This document shows, piece after piece, positions 31,845-40,784 of a stretch of 46,558 nt of DNA. The position numbers and the translations under genes were made by a program. Source of the DNA: an uncultured Myxococcales bacterium (lineage in GTDB: Bacteria; Myxococcota_A; Polyangia; Polyangiales; Polyangiaceae); NCBI GenBank assembly GCA_937949945.1, contig CALFEQ010000055.1, positions 1 through 46,558 on the forward strand, read 5' to 3'. Within the stretch, counting starts at the first letter, position 1. Each line of letters opens with the position of its first letter. The notes below the pieces were generated by a model. The model worked only from the letters and a program-made list of their open reading frames with translations. It searched no databases and was not told the origin of the DNA.

Positions 31845-32123
31845 ATGAGCGAGAAAGGCGGCGGGAGCCCGCCGGAGTCACCGCACCTGTCGCATGCGGA
31901 GATCACCCAGCTCTGGGCCAAGTTCCGGGCGGGCGAGGTCATCTGCTGCCCACGTGACTCGGCAGGAATGGCACTCGCCGTCGACGGCGCTGCGAAGGCG
32001 TACCGTCTCGTCTGCACACGGTGCGGCCTCGCGTCTCCTTGGTTCGGCACGACACCGAACGGTCTCGTGTTCCGGAGCCCGCCGCCGACGATGAACCCGA
32101 ACGGACCTCTCCACGACGACTGA
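31845..32123 (+). CDS. Small protein with Cys pairs, unknown function
   Basis: A 92-residue protein, start ATG 31845 preceded by AAAGG. Two cysteine groups, EVICCPRD and LVCTRCG, separated by about 25 residues, would form a small zinc-binding or ribbon unit; the segment HAEITQLWAKFRAG before it is helical. The C-terminus is Pro-rich. It is divergent from the SDR gene and has no obvious partner. Its reading frame has the typical G/C third-position bias, which supports it as real. Confidence 0.65.
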   Translation: MSEKGGGSPPESPHLSHAEITQLWAKFRAGEVICCPRDSAGMALAVDGAAKAYRLVCTRCGLASPWFGTTPNGLVFRSPPPTMNPNGPLHDD

Positions 32124-32373
32124 GCCGCACGCTCGCTCGTCGCCCGTGACGGAGGTCGTGGCCGAACGTGGGGACGGTCGAGCCGTGCGCGCGCGAGCGC
32201 GACCTCGACTTAAAGTAATTTGGACTCAATCTCCGTCTCGAGGCGACGACCTCCTCGTCGGGTCCGGACGGATGCACCTTGGTGCCGACCCACGAACGGA
32301 TCGCTCGCCTCTGCTTCACCGCGTGACCGAAGAACCGGGCGCTGCGCGCCTGCCACTCGAAAGGATCGTTGCG

Positions 32374-33342
32374 ATGCTTCCTCCGCCCGCCTTCCACGAC
32401 CCCTCGAAGGTCCCGACCGTGTACGTCGAGCGCGCTTCGCTCGTGGCCGAGGTCGCGGAGGCGTACCGGAAGGAGCACGCGATCCGTCCAGCGTCGGAGG
32501 ACCGGCTGCGCATCGCCGCGTTCGGGATCGACGCGCAGATCGGCTTCTGCACCCCCGGCGCGAGCCTCTTCGTGCCGGGCGCGGTCGAGGACATGGAGCG
32601 CACGCTCGGCTGGCTCTACGGAAACCTCGACAAGATCACGCAGCTCTTCTTCTCGCTCGACACCCACGGGGTCTTCCAGATCTTCCACCCCGCGTGGTGG
32701 GTGAATGCGGACGGCGAGCACCCTGCCCCGTTCACGCCGATCACCGCGAGCGACGTGCGTGACGGCAAGTGGAAGCCCGTCCTGCATCCGGCCGAGAGCC
32801 TCGAGTACGTGACGAAGCTCGAAGCGACGGGCAAGTACGTCCTCACCATCTGGCCGTACCACACGCTGCTCGGAGCCCCCAGCCACGCGCTCGTCCCCGC
32901 GCTGAGCGAGGCCGTCATCTTCCACTCGCTCGTCCGCTCCGCGCAGGCGCACTTCGAGACGAAGGGGACAGAGGCGCTGACCGAGAACTACTCGGTGCTC
33001 TCCCCCGAGGTCCGCGAGATCGGCGGCGAGAGCGTCGGCGCGTTCAACACGTCGTTCTTCGAGAAGCTCGTGAGCTTCGATCGCGTCTACGTGTTCGGAC
33101 AGGCGAAGTCGCACTGCGTTCTCTCGACGCTCCGAGACATGAAGGAGCAGATCGCGAAGGTCGACCCGAAGCTGATGGGCAAGATCTGGATCCTCGAAGA
33201 CGCGACGAGCCCGGTGCCTCCGCCCGCGATCGATCCGCTGCCCCCGGAGCTCGACTTCCCGAAGATCGCCGAGCAGGCGTTCGCGGAGCTGGCCGCCGCC
33301 GGGATGAAGCTCGTGAAGACGACCGATCCGATCGTCGTCTGA
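32374..33342 (+). CDS. Nicotinamidase-like cysteine hydrolase (isochorismatase fold)
   Basis: A 322-residue protein of the isochorismatase-like cysteine hydrolase family, longer than typical nicotinamidases (about 210). The catalytic triad is recognisable: D53 in FGIDAQIGFC, K197 in TKGTEALTENYS and C248 in AKSHCVLSTL. The metal-site residues D96, H98 and H105 (SLDTHGVFQIFH) are also present, as in nicotinamidases. The ATG at 32374 follows an AAAGGA ribosome site and begins shortly before conserved sequence; the upstream frame is featureless. Likely reaction is hydrolysis of nicotinamide to nicotinate and ammonia, feeding NAD salvage, but the length leaves room for another amide substrate. 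Confidence 0.85.
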   Translation: MLPPPAFHDPSKVPTVYVERASLVAEVAEAYRKEHAIRPASEDRLRIAAFGIDAQIGFCTPGASLFVPGAVEDMERTLGWLYGNLDKITQLFFSLDTHGVFQIFHPAWWVNADGEHPAPFTPITASDVRDGKWKPVLHPAESLEYVTKLEATGKYVLTIWPYHTLLGAPSHALVPALSEAVIFHSLVRSAQAHFETKGTEALTENYSVLSPEVREIGGESVGAFNTSFFEKLVSFDRVYVFGQAKSHCVLSTLRDMKEQIAKVDPKLMGKIWILEDATSPVPPPAIDPLPPELDFPKIAEQAFAELAAAGMKLVKTTDPIVV

Positions 33343-33560
33343 TTCGAGGAGACAAGGAGGGCGGCGGGAGACCGTCCCTCCGATGCAGCAGGTCGCGACG
33401 TCCGCCGGTGCGCGAGGCCTGGCAGGTGGAAGGGTGACTCGGTCGCCCGCGAGCCTCGTCGAACGCACGACGACCGCGCGCCGGATGCGCTGACACCGAC
33501 CACGCGGTCCATTGCGCTCACGCACAGATGCGCGTACAACGCGCGCAGGGGAGAAGTTCC

Positions 33561-36161
33561 GTGAGCCGAAAGCATCTCTTCGCTTTCCTGCTGATGCTCG
33601 TCGTCCTCGCCTTCGCGGGGTGCGGGGGTGACGAAGCTGGGCCTGTGACGCCGCCACCCGACGTCGACGGCGGCGGATCGTCCGGTGCTCCGGACGGGTC
33701 GAGCGGAGGTGGTGGCGGTGGCGGGACCACGCAGCCGCTGCCGGATTCCGCGATCGAACCGCTCCTCTCCGTGAGGGCGCTCGGGTACACGCTCGCGCAG
33801 CAGATCGGCAAGAGCATCTGGGTCCATGGCTACTACGGCAGCCCCGCCCTGGGCTCCGACGGGTTCGCGTATCTCGTCGACAAGCCGATCCGCCTCGTGA
33901 CCGACGAGATGTTCCCGGAGCACTCGTTCGCGCGCCTCGAGGGGACGCTGCCGCCGGCCGACATGGACTTCTCCGAGGTCATGGTCTTCGGCGAGGTGAA
34001 GGACTTCACCACGGCGACGAGCAGCTTCGAGCTCCATCCGGTGCCGCTCGTCACCGTCACGAAGTTCGTCCAGATCTCCCCCAAGCCGGCCGACGCGCTC
34101 GCGAGCTGGGCGGAGCGACTGCTTCTGCCCGCTCCGAGCAGCACGCGATCGTCCGTCGACGAGTCGTCCTTCTTCGATCCGTTCGAGAAGGCGATCGACG
34201 CGGCGCGCAGCCCGGCACCCGCGAGCGCGCTCCCGCGCATGAACACGCCGATGGCCGACGAGCCGAAGCCGGGCATGCGGGCCGAGCCCTGTGACCGCTC
34301 CGTGATCATCAGCGGTGGCGTCAGCAAGAGCGGGAACAAACCTCGCTACAAGGACAACGTCGTCGCGAAGTTCGAGAAGATGAAGGAGCTGGGCTTCACG
34401 GACCAGCAGATCCAGGTCTTCTACGACGACGGCGCCGCCATCGAGGTCGACGGGACCAACATCGTCGACGAGCCGACCGACAAGGCGAAGATCCTCGCTC
34501 ACTTCGAGGACCTCATCACCGACATGACGGGGAGCTGCACGCTCACGATCTTCGTCACCGATCACGGGACCGGCTACGCCCCCGAGCAGGGCTACAAGGG
34601 CGCGAGGCCGGCGCTGTCGGGAGAAGAGGCGACGGTAGGCAAGCAGTACGACGAGAGCACGTTCAAAATCGACGCGCGCCCGTACGTCTTCCAGACGACG
34701 GGCCAGTTCGTCACGGGCGGGACGGCCTTCTCCTTCGTCAAGGACTCGGCAGGCAATCGCCATCTGTACAAGCGCGTCGACAACGAGTGGGTCGAGACGT
34801 CGGGCGACGCGAACGGCGACGGTTTCATCGACGAGACGGAGGTCGGCGTCGATCTGAACGGCGACGGGACCATCTCGACGGACTGGGGCTTCGACGTGGA
34901 GGAGCTCGATGCCGGCCTCGGTGAGGTCGAGCACGCCGATCAGGAGTGGGACACCGACCGCGACGGCACGAAGGACGTGCGTCTCCGCTGGGACGGGTCG
35001 AAGTACGTTTTCGAACGCCTCGCCGACGGCGAGTGGCACGTGATGGGCGCCGATACGAACGGCGACAACGTCATCGACGACAAGGACGGCGGCGTCGACT
35101 GGAACCTCGACGGCGACAAGAACGACAAGGTCGGGTTCCACGAGGGGATCAACCTCTGGGGCAGCTCGGTGCTCTGGGACGACGAGCTCGCAGGCCTCCT
35201 CGGGCGTCTGCACGAGAAGGGCGTGCACATCATGATGGAGATGGTGAGCTGCTTCAGCGGCGGCTTCGTCGACAACCTGAAGGGCAAGGTCGAGAACATC
35301 GTCACGGGCTCCGCCGAGGACACGAAGCACTACAACCGCGTGGTCGACGGCAAGGTGACGGCCGTCGACGAGATGGAGTTCCTGAAGAACCTCGCCGGCA
35401 TCGACACGGCGAGCTGGAGCGCGGCCTGGGACAAGGCGATGGAGGCCGACCAGAAGGCCCTGGCGGGCGGCACACCGAACGTGTACACGCGCTGGGAGAC
35501 GCCGAAGTTCGAGAGCAACTCCAAGTTCGAGGCGGTCGACGACCAGGGGACGTACAACGTCGAGCTCGACATCCCGGCCGACCTCGCGGGGAAGGTCTAC
35601 GACTTCGAGTTCATCTTCGGCCTGCAGCAGCCGCGCTGGCTCTGGGGAGGCTTCCCGGAGGGCCTGCCGCCGGGCATGCAAGACGAGCTCGTCCCGGGCG
35701 GCATCCGCGTGTACAGCTCGAGCCCGATCCCGTCGGGCACGCGGCTCAAGGTCAAAGGCAGCCCGGGCAGCACGCAGATCCGCATCAACCTCACGGACGT
35801 CGATCACGCGACGCTCGGCTACACGATCGCGAAGCCGGGCACGGTGACGGTGCCGCCGCAGATCCACGTCGAAGCGATCACCGGAAACTTCCGGCACTTC
35901 GTCGGGTACAGCGAGGTCTACGGCACGGTCACGATCCTCGACAGCAACGGGGAGTCCGTCCAGAACGCGTCGGTGACGCTCACGCTCAACGGCGGGTCGC
36001 CGACCACGGTCACGACGAACGCATCCGGCAACGCCGACTACGTCTTCACGATCACGTCGTACGGCACGTACACCGTGCGGGTGACGGACGTGACGCACCC
36101 GACGCTGCTCTACAACGCGACGATGAACGTCACGGACCAGGTCGTCGTGGTCGTCAACTGA
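33561..36161 (+). CDS. Clan-CD (legumain/caspase-like) cysteine peptidase lipoprotein with EF-hand-type insertion
   Basis: An 866-residue lipoprotein from GTG 33561 (GGGGAG upstream), signal peptide ending AFAGC (Cys17). An N-terminal domain of unknown type (about 60-220) precedes a C13-like peptidase domain (start SVIISGGVSKSG, about 250). The catalytic His is H335 in VTDHGTG and the catalytic Cys is C564 in VSCFSGG; both match the clan-CD pattern of a His-Gly and a hydrophobic-x-Cys. About 230 residues lie between them, far more than the roughly 40-50 usual. This insert carries two related units with calcium-loop motifs: DANGDGFIDETE (416-427), DLNGDGTIS, DTDRDGT, DTNGDNVIDDKD and DWNLDGDKN. 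The C-terminus has an Ig-like or carboxypeptidase-regulatory-like domain (GESVQNASVTLTLN). Confidence 0.88.
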   Translation: MSRKHLFAFLLMLVVLAFAGCGGDEAGPVTPPPDVDGGGSSGAPDGSSGGGGGGGTTQPLPDSAIEPLLSVRALGYTLAQQIGKSIWVHGYYGSPALGSDGFAYLVDKPIRLVTDEMFPEHSFARLEGTLPPADMDFSEVMVFGEVKDFTTATSSFELHPVPLVTVTKFVQISPKPADALASWAERLLLPAPSSTRSSVDESSFFDPFEKAIDAARSPAPASALPRMNTPMADEPKPGMRAEPCDRSVIISGGVSKSGNKPRYKDNVVAKFEKMKELGFTDQQIQVFYDDGAAIEVDGTNIVDEPTDKAKILAHFEDLITDMTGSCTLTIFVTDHGTGYAPEQGYKGARPALSGEEATVGKQYDESTFKIDARPYVFQTTGQFVTGGTAFSFVKDSAGNRHLYKRVDNEWVETSGDANGDGFIDETEVGVDLNGDGTISTDWGFDVEELDAGLGEVEHADQEWDTDRDGTKDVRLRWDGSKYVFERLADGEWHVMGADTNGDNVIDDKDGGVDWNLDGDKNDKVGFHEGINLWGSSVLWDDELAGLLGRLHEKGVHIMMEMVSCFSGGFVDNLKGKVENIVTGSAEDTKHYNRVVDGKVTAVDEMEFLKNLAGIDTASWSAAWDKAMEADQKALAGGTPNVYTRWETPKFESNSKFEAVDDQGTYNVELDIPADLAGKVYDFEFIFGLQQPRWLWGGFPEGLPPGMQDELVPGGIRVYSSSPIPSGTRLKVKGSPGSTQIRINLTDVDHATLGYTIAKPGTVTVPPQIHVEAITGNFRHFVGYSEVYGTVTILDSNGESVQNASVTLTLNGGSPTTVTTNASGNADYVFTITSYGTYTVRVTDVTHPTLLYNATMNVTDQVVVVVN

Positions 36162-36233
36162 CGACGCCCGCGACGGACGGCCCCGCGCGCGGCCCGCTCA
36201 CGGCGAGGCTGCGCGCGGGCGCGCCCTTGCGGT

Positions 36234-37064
36234 ATGGTGTCGGCCGGAAGGATGAGGCCGACGGCCAAGCGCATCGCCGGCGCGAACGACCGCGAAGAGA
36301 CGGAGGAGCAGCGCTTTCTCGAGAGCTACCGGCCCGCGGACTTCCCACGCCCGTCGGTCACCGTCGACCTCGTCGTCTTCACCGTCCTCGACAAGCTGCT
36401 CCACGTCCTGCTCGTCCGCCGCAACGAGCACCCGTTCAAGGGGCGCTGGGCCCTGCCCGGCGGTTTCGTCCGCGTGGGCCCCGACCGGAAGAACCAGGGC
36501 GAGGACCTCGACGCCGCCGCGCACCGCGAGCTCCTCGAGGAGACGGGGCTCTCCCACAGCGCGTCCGCGAACGTCTTCCTCGAGCAGGTACGGACGTTCG
36601 GCAAGCCGGGGCGCGACCCCCGCATGCGCGTCATCAGCGTGGCGTACTATGCGCTCGTCCGCCCGACGCTCGTGCCGCTCATCCGCGCCGGCGGCGACGT
36701 CTCGCACGCGAAGTGGTTCGACGTCGCGGAGCTCTCCTCCGCCAGGGGCGGCCGCAAGGCGAAGGACGGTGCGCGGGTCGAGCTCGCGTTCGATCACGCC
36801 GAGATCATCGACGCCGCGCTCGAGCGCATGCGCGCCGACCTCGATCGCACCGCGATTGCGTTCGAGCTCGTGCCCGAGACCTTCACCATCCAGGAGCTCC
36901 GCGCCGTGCACGAGGCGATCCGCGGCGAGCCGCTCGATCCGGGGAACTTCCGCAAGCGATTCCTCCGCATGATCGAGGACGGCATCATCGAGCCGACGCG
37001 CGGCAAGCGGCCTACGGCGTCGAAGCCGGCGAGCGTCTATCGGTTCGTCCGGAAGTCCGGGTGA
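36234..37064 (+). CDS. Nudix-domain transcriptional regulator, NrtR-like
   Basis: A 276-residue protein with an N-terminal Nudix domain and a C-terminal winged helix, the NrtR layout. The Nudix region runs from VDLVVFTVLD through HPFKGRWALPGGFV; the Nudix box is interrupted by extra residues (PDRKNQGED) and ends REL-LEE-TGL. NrtR proteins sense ADP-ribose or NAD intermediates and repress NAD biosynthesis genes. The C-terminal part (TFTIQELRAVHEAIRG, NFRKRFLRMIEDGIIEPT) is the DNA-binding unit. ATG 36234 is used; an in-frame ATG at 36252 is an alternative but its ribosome site abuts it. It lies one gene after the nicotinamidase-like gene. Whether it controls that gene is inference. Confidence 0.85.
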   Translation: MVSAGRMRPTAKRIAGANDREETEEQRFLESYRPADFPRPSVTVDLVVFTVLDKLLHVLLVRRNEHPFKGRWALPGGFVRVGPDRKNQGEDLDAAAHRELLEETGLSHSASANVFLEQVRTFGKPGRDPRMRVISVAYYALVRPTLVPLIRAGGDVSHAKWFDVAELSSARGGRKAKDGARVELAFDHAEIIDAALERMRADLDRTAIAFELVPETFTIQELRAVHEAIRGEPLDPGNFRKRFLRMIEDGIIEPTRGKRPTASKPASVYRFVRKSG

Positions 37065-37375
37065 GACGCCGGCGCAGACGTCCACGGGCGTGCCCCGCCG
37101 CCGCGCGGTCGTGCCGGCGTTTGACGACGTCGGCTCGGTCAGTCATGGTGAAAAGGCAAAAGGCCGTGGTGGGTCGAAGCATGACGCCGAACACCAACCT
37201 CCTCGATTGCGGGATCGCGACGATGGCAGTCGTCGTCGTAGACCGCATTCGCCCGTGCGTCTTCTGCACGGTCAGCGAGGTCGGATAGCGCGCGTCGCCG
37301 CCGTGGACCACGGAGCCCGCCAACGGTGACGCGGAGAGCGTCATCGAAGGAGAGGGCTCCGAGGGAGAACACGTC
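37065..37375. other. Intergenic gap without supported gene
   Basis: About 311 bases between the Nudix regulator and the MATE gene. It includes a possible 47-codon frame (ATG 37145 to 37288) with no ribosome site and no similarity. I see no terminator-like hairpin with a T tract and no clear promoter, although the MATE promoter should lie in the right part. Confidence 0.5.
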
Positions 37376-38884
37376 GTGAGATCCAGCGAAACCGCGGCGT
37401 CGGAAGCGGCAGAAGAAGAACCGTCGGAACGAAGGGTCGCCCACGGCACGCGCGCCACCGAGCGTGACGCGCAGGCGGCGCGGGTACGCGCCGTCGCCGA
37501 CGGGCGACCGGAGACCACGAGCCGTCCACGTCTCGACGAAGGGGTCGCGCCCTTCTCGCGCAGCGTCACGCGCGAGCTCTTCCAGCTCGCGTGGCCGATC
37601 GCGACGGCGATGCTCGGCGAGACCGCCATCGGCCTCGTCGACACCAAGCTCGTCGGTGGGCTCGGTGCCGCTGCGCTCGGCGGCGTCGGCATGGCGACGA
37701 CCCTCATGTTCCTCTGCTACTCGCTCGCGTTCGGCGCGATGCGTGGCGTGAAGGTCCGCGCGGCGCACGCGATCGGCGAGGGCAGACCGGAGCATGCGTT
37801 CGACTACGCCCGCGCCGGGCTCGTCATGGGCACGGCGTTCGGCTTCGTCGTGCTCTTCGTGTGCCGTGACGTCGGCCCGCTCTTGCGTGCGCTCGGCGCC
37901 GATCCCGCGATCGTCCCGTACGCTCGCGAGTTCCTCGCGGCGGTGACCCTCGGGGCTCCGGCGACGTGCGCGCTCGCGGCGCTGATCCAGCACCGGCAGG
38001 CGACCGGCGACTCGCGGACCCCGATGATCGTCGGGATCGCGGGCAACGCCTTCAACGCGGTCCTCGCGTGGGCGCTCATCTACGGACGCCTCGGGCTCCC
38101 GGCGCTCGGGGTCCGCGGCGCCGGATGGGCCACGGCGACGACGGAGACGCTCGAGCTCGGCGTGATGCTGCTCTTGTTCCTCCGCGACGAGCGGAGGTCC
38201 GCGGGCGCCTCCGAGCGGGCTCCCCTCTCCTTCTCGCGCGCGCTGAGCGAGGTGGCCGACCTCGGTCTGCCGACGGGCATCCAGTTCGTCGCCGAGACGC
38301 TCGCCTTCACCGCGTTCACGGTCGTGATTGGATCGCTCGGCAAGGAGGAGATCGCGGCGCATCAGATCGCGCTCAACGTGATCCGCGTCTCGTTCCTCCC
38401 CGGCGTGGCGATCGCGGAGGCGACGAGCGTGCTCGTCGGGCAGTCGCTCGGACGGCGGCGCCTCGAAGAGGCCGACGCGGCCGCGCGGAGCGGGCTTCTG
38501 CTCGCGGTGGCCTTCATGGCGGCGTGCGGCGTCGTCTTCGCGCTCGCGGGCGGCGCGCTCGGCGGATTCTTCTCGTCCGCCCCGGAGGTCGCGCGCGGAG
38601 CGAGGACCCTGCTCCTCGTCGCCGCCGTCTTCCAGGTGCTCGACGCCGTGAACATCGTCCTCCGCGGCGCGCTGCGCGGCGCGAAGGACGTGCGCGCGGT
38701 GATGCTCATCGGCGTCGTCGTGGTCTGGTCGTGCGTGCCGACGGCCGCATGGGTGCTCGGCAAGCACTTCGGGCTCGGAGCGCTCGGCGGCTGGATCGGC
38801 TTCATCGCCGAGACCACCGTGGCCTCGATCGTGTTCTGGCTGCGGTGGAAGCGCGGCGGCTGGCGGCGCGACTACGCACGCTGA
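37376..38884 (+). CDS. MATE-family efflux transporter
   Basis: A 502-residue inner-membrane protein expected to export cationic or other small compounds in exchange for Na+ or H+. After an unusually long charged N-terminus (about 60 residues) the first helix region ELFQLAWPIATAMLGETAIGLVDTKLVGGLG is typical of MATE proteins, as are the second-half counterpart LGLPTGIQFVAETLAFTAFTVVIGSLG and the segment IAAHQIALN. About 12 membrane helices can be drawn. The start is a GTG at 37376, preceded by GGGAG at a spacing of about 11 bases; a later start would only shorten the charged head. No regulator is adjacent. Confidence 0.92.
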   Translation: MRSSETAASEAAEEEPSERRVAHGTRATERDAQAARVRAVADGRPETTSRPRLDEGVAPFSRSVTRELFQLAWPIATAMLGETAIGLVDTKLVGGLGAAALGGVGMATTLMFLCYSLAFGAMRGVKVRAAHAIGEGRPEHAFDYARAGLVMGTAFGFVVLFVCRDVGPLLRALGADPAIVPYAREFLAAVTLGAPATCALAALIQHRQATGDSRTPMIVGIAGNAFNAVLAWALIYGRLGLPALGVRGAGWATATTETLELGVMLLLFLRDERRSAGASERAPLSFSRALSEVADLGLPTGIQFVAETLAFTAFTVVIGSLGKEEIAAHQIALNVIRVSFLPGVAIAEATSVLVGQSLGRRRLEEADAAARSGLLLAVAFMAACGVVFALAGGALGGFFSSAPEVARGARTLLLVAAVFQVLDAVNIVLRGALRGAKDVRAVMLIGVVVVWSCVPTAAWVLGKHFGLGALGGWIGFIAETTVASIVFWLRWKRGGWRRDYAR

Positions 38885-38890
38885 CGAGGC

Positions 38891-38939
38891 ACACAAAAGG
38901 CTGAAGCCTCTCGGTGATGTTCGGGGACCGAGAGGCTTC
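38891..38939 (-). terminator. Rho-independent terminator of the MYXO-CTERM protein gene
   Basis: GAAGCCTCTCGGT (38903-38915) and ACCGAGAGGCTTC (38927-38939) form a perfect 13-bp stem with an 11-base loop. Read on the minus strand it is followed after four bases by TTTT (38898-38895). It lies about 110 bases past the stop of the minus-strand gene and directly after the MATE stop on the plus strand. Confidence 0.75.
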
Positions 38940-38949
38940 GGGGCTCGCC

Positions 38950-38997
38950 CAGCGCACGAGGAGGGAGGGAGGAGGACGGGAACCTCCTCGTGCGCTG
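38950..38997. terminator. Perfect 15-bp hairpin in the convergent gap
   Basis: CAGCGCACGAGGAGG (38950-38964) and CCTCCTCGTGCGCTG (38983-38997) pair perfectly around an 18-base purine-rich loop. No T tract follows. It lies between two other perfect hairpins, so it may help terminate or protect convergent transcripts. Confidence 0.55.
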
Positions 38998-39011
38998 GTC
39001 GAACGTTCTTT

Positions 39012-39050
39012 CGGCGAGCCGGCGGAGGAACGGCTCGCCGGGAGCTTTTT
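39012..39050 (+). terminator. Rho-independent terminator of the MATE gene
   Basis: CGGCGAGCCG (39012-39021) and CGGCTCGCCG (39031-39040) form a perfect 10-bp stem with a 9-base loop, followed by GGAGC and TTTTT. The T tract touches the stop codon of the convergent minus-strand gene. Confidence 0.7.
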
Positions 39051-40498
39051 CAGGCTGCGTTGCGGCGGCGGCGGAAGAGGACCATCGCGCCGAGACCGAG
39101 GAGGCCGAAGCCGGCGTAGCCGGGGATCGTGGAGTGACCCGCGGCCTTGCAGCCGCAGCCGTCCTCGCTCCTCGGGCCGTTCGGGAGGCCGTCGTCGTCC
39201 TCGTCGTCGTCGGCACCGACGTCCGCGCCGTTCGCGCCGACCTTGAACATCTGCTCCGGAGAGTCCGGATCGTTGGAGAGCACCGTGATCTCGGACAAGG
39301 CCGCAGCGGCGCTGTCGGGCGAGAACTTCACGACGAGGTCGTAGGTGCCCTTCGGCGGGATCGTGACCGTGTCGCTCGTGACCTGGAAGGCGGGGTCGGA
39401 GCTACGGAAGCTGACACGCGCCTCCTTCTCGCCCGAGTTCTCGATCGTCACGGTCTTCGACGCCTGGCCGCCGACCTTGACCATGCCGAGGTCGACCCCC
39501 TTCGAGGGGACGCGGACGTTCGGCAGCGGGATGTGCACGACCACGGTCTGGAAGACGACGGTCTCGGGCTCCGTCCTGTACTCGTGGTTGTAGACGTCGA
39601 TGCCGAGGTCGGTGGAGATCGCGAAGTCGGCGATCTTGTCGAAGTGGACGAACGGCTGGATGCCGATGGATCCGGCGACGGTCATCTCGCCCTCGACCGA
39701 GGCCATGACCTCCATGAAGTCACCGTCGATCGCGGGCACCGTCAGCTCGCCGGCCGCGTTCGTGATCTCGCCGTCGGCGCCGGAGATGACGATCTTCGTC
39801 GTGCGGTACGAGAACGTCGGCTTGGTGCTCGCCCGGACCCCGAAGTACCCCTCGACGTTGTTCGAGACGAACTCGGGGAGCTTGTTCATGTCCAGCGAGA
39901 ACAGGACGGCGTTCTTGAGATCGGGCGCGTTGAGCCGCGTGTCGACCGCGGAGAAGCCCCACGGAGCGAACTGCTGCTGCGCCTTCGAGTCGTAGTTGAA
40001 CTTCGCGCCGGGGATCTTGTTGACGAGGTCCGTGGCGTCGTACGAGAAGGTCGCGTTGAAGCTGCCGCTGATCGTCAGATCGATCGAAGGCGTCAGCGTG
40101 TGGCGGACCGTGACGAGGCCGTCGGTCTGCGAGCCCTCCTGCGCCTTGAGGACGATCTTCTTGTCGGTGCCCCAGCTCGCCTCGATGTTGGCGCCCTTCG
40201 GCATCTCGATCGAGTAGAGCGGGCCGCCGTCCTTCACCGGATCGATCCGAACGCCAGCGTTCACCGCGACGTTGATGTTGAACGGCAGCTTGAACGGCTT
40301 GAAGTTCGTACGGATGTCGGTCGGAAGGCCACGCGAGTGCTCGTACTTCAACGCCGCGGACCCGATCGACGTGTTCGGGTTCGACGAGCCGCCCGTGTAC
40401 GGGTCGACGTCGTTCGCGTACGCCTGCGTCGTCGCGAACGTGACGCCAGCCGAGACAGCCATCATGAGAACCGCGTTGCGAAGCGTGTGAGCGCGCAT
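39050..40498 (-). CDS. Secreted choice-of-anchor-D protein with MYXO-CTERM-like tail
   Basis: A 482-residue exported protein. The ATG at 40498 has GGAAGGA upstream and starts a signal peptide (LMMAVSAGVTFATTQAYA). The middle (about 25-330) is a beta-rich region I do not recognise. From about 335 to 435 is a choice-of-anchor-D/ASH-type Ig domain (GVDLGMVKVGGQASKTVTIENSG). A highly acidic stretch (DDDEDDDGLPNG) leads into DGCGCKAAG, a hydrophobic helix (YAGFGLLGLGAMVLF) and RRRR, the MYXO-CTERM layout that directs sorting to the cell surface. It should be surface-attached through the Cys region. Function unknown; structural or adhesive role is possible. Confidence 0.87.
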   Translation of the reverse strand: MRAHTLRNAVLMMAVSAGVTFATTQAYANDVDPYTGGSSNPNTSIGSAALKYEHSRGLPTDIRTNFKPFKLPFNINVAVNAGVRIDPVKDGGPLYSIEMPKGANIEASWGTDKKIVLKAQEGSQTDGLVTVRHTLTPSIDLTISGSFNATFSYDATDLVNKIPGAKFNYDSKAQQQFAPWGFSAVDTRLNAPDLKNAVLFSLDMNKLPEFVSNNVEGYFGVRASTKPTFSYRTTKIVISGADGEITNAAGELTVPAIDGDFMEVMASVEGEMTVAGSIGIQPFVHFDKIADFAISTDLGIDVYNHEYRTEPETVVFQTVVVHIPLPNVRVPSKGVDLGMVKVGGQASKTVTIENSGEKEARVSFRSSDPAFQVTSDTVTIPPKGTYDLVVKFSPDSAAAALSEITVLSNDPDSPEQMFKVGANGADVGADDDEDDDGLPNGPRSEDGCGCKAAGHSTIPGYAGFGLLGLGAMVLFRRRRNAA

Positions 40499-40784
40499 GG
40501 TCGTGTCCTTCCGTCCCTGACGGCGCCTTTCGGCGCCGCTCCCTTCACCCTTCCGCCGCGACACCGAGCCCCGGTGGTGCCGTGGCGTCTGACCTCCCTA
40601 CAGCACTCACCATGCCGCCAATGTCCTACATGGGCGCCATTTCGTGATCCTAGGAATTTTCGTAGGTTCCGAAGCTGTGTCGAGGTGGTTACAGGTAGGC
40701 TAAACACTGGTTATGGACCACACGATCCAGGGGTGGATCTTTTCGACCCCACGCGACGCCAGGTCGGCGCGCTAGCTTCGAGAC

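Noticed and set aside
31022..31957. Plus-strand frame opposite the SDR gene
   Set aside because: The minus strand has a complete SDR fold; the opposite frame has none.
37145..37288. 47-codon frame between the Nudix and MATE genes
   Set aside because: No ribosome binding site, no recognisable feature and mixed codon use.
40675..40697. LexA-type SOS box upstream of the SRAP gene
   Set aside because: CTGT and ACAG are 12 bases apart, not 8, and the centre does not match known LexA sites.
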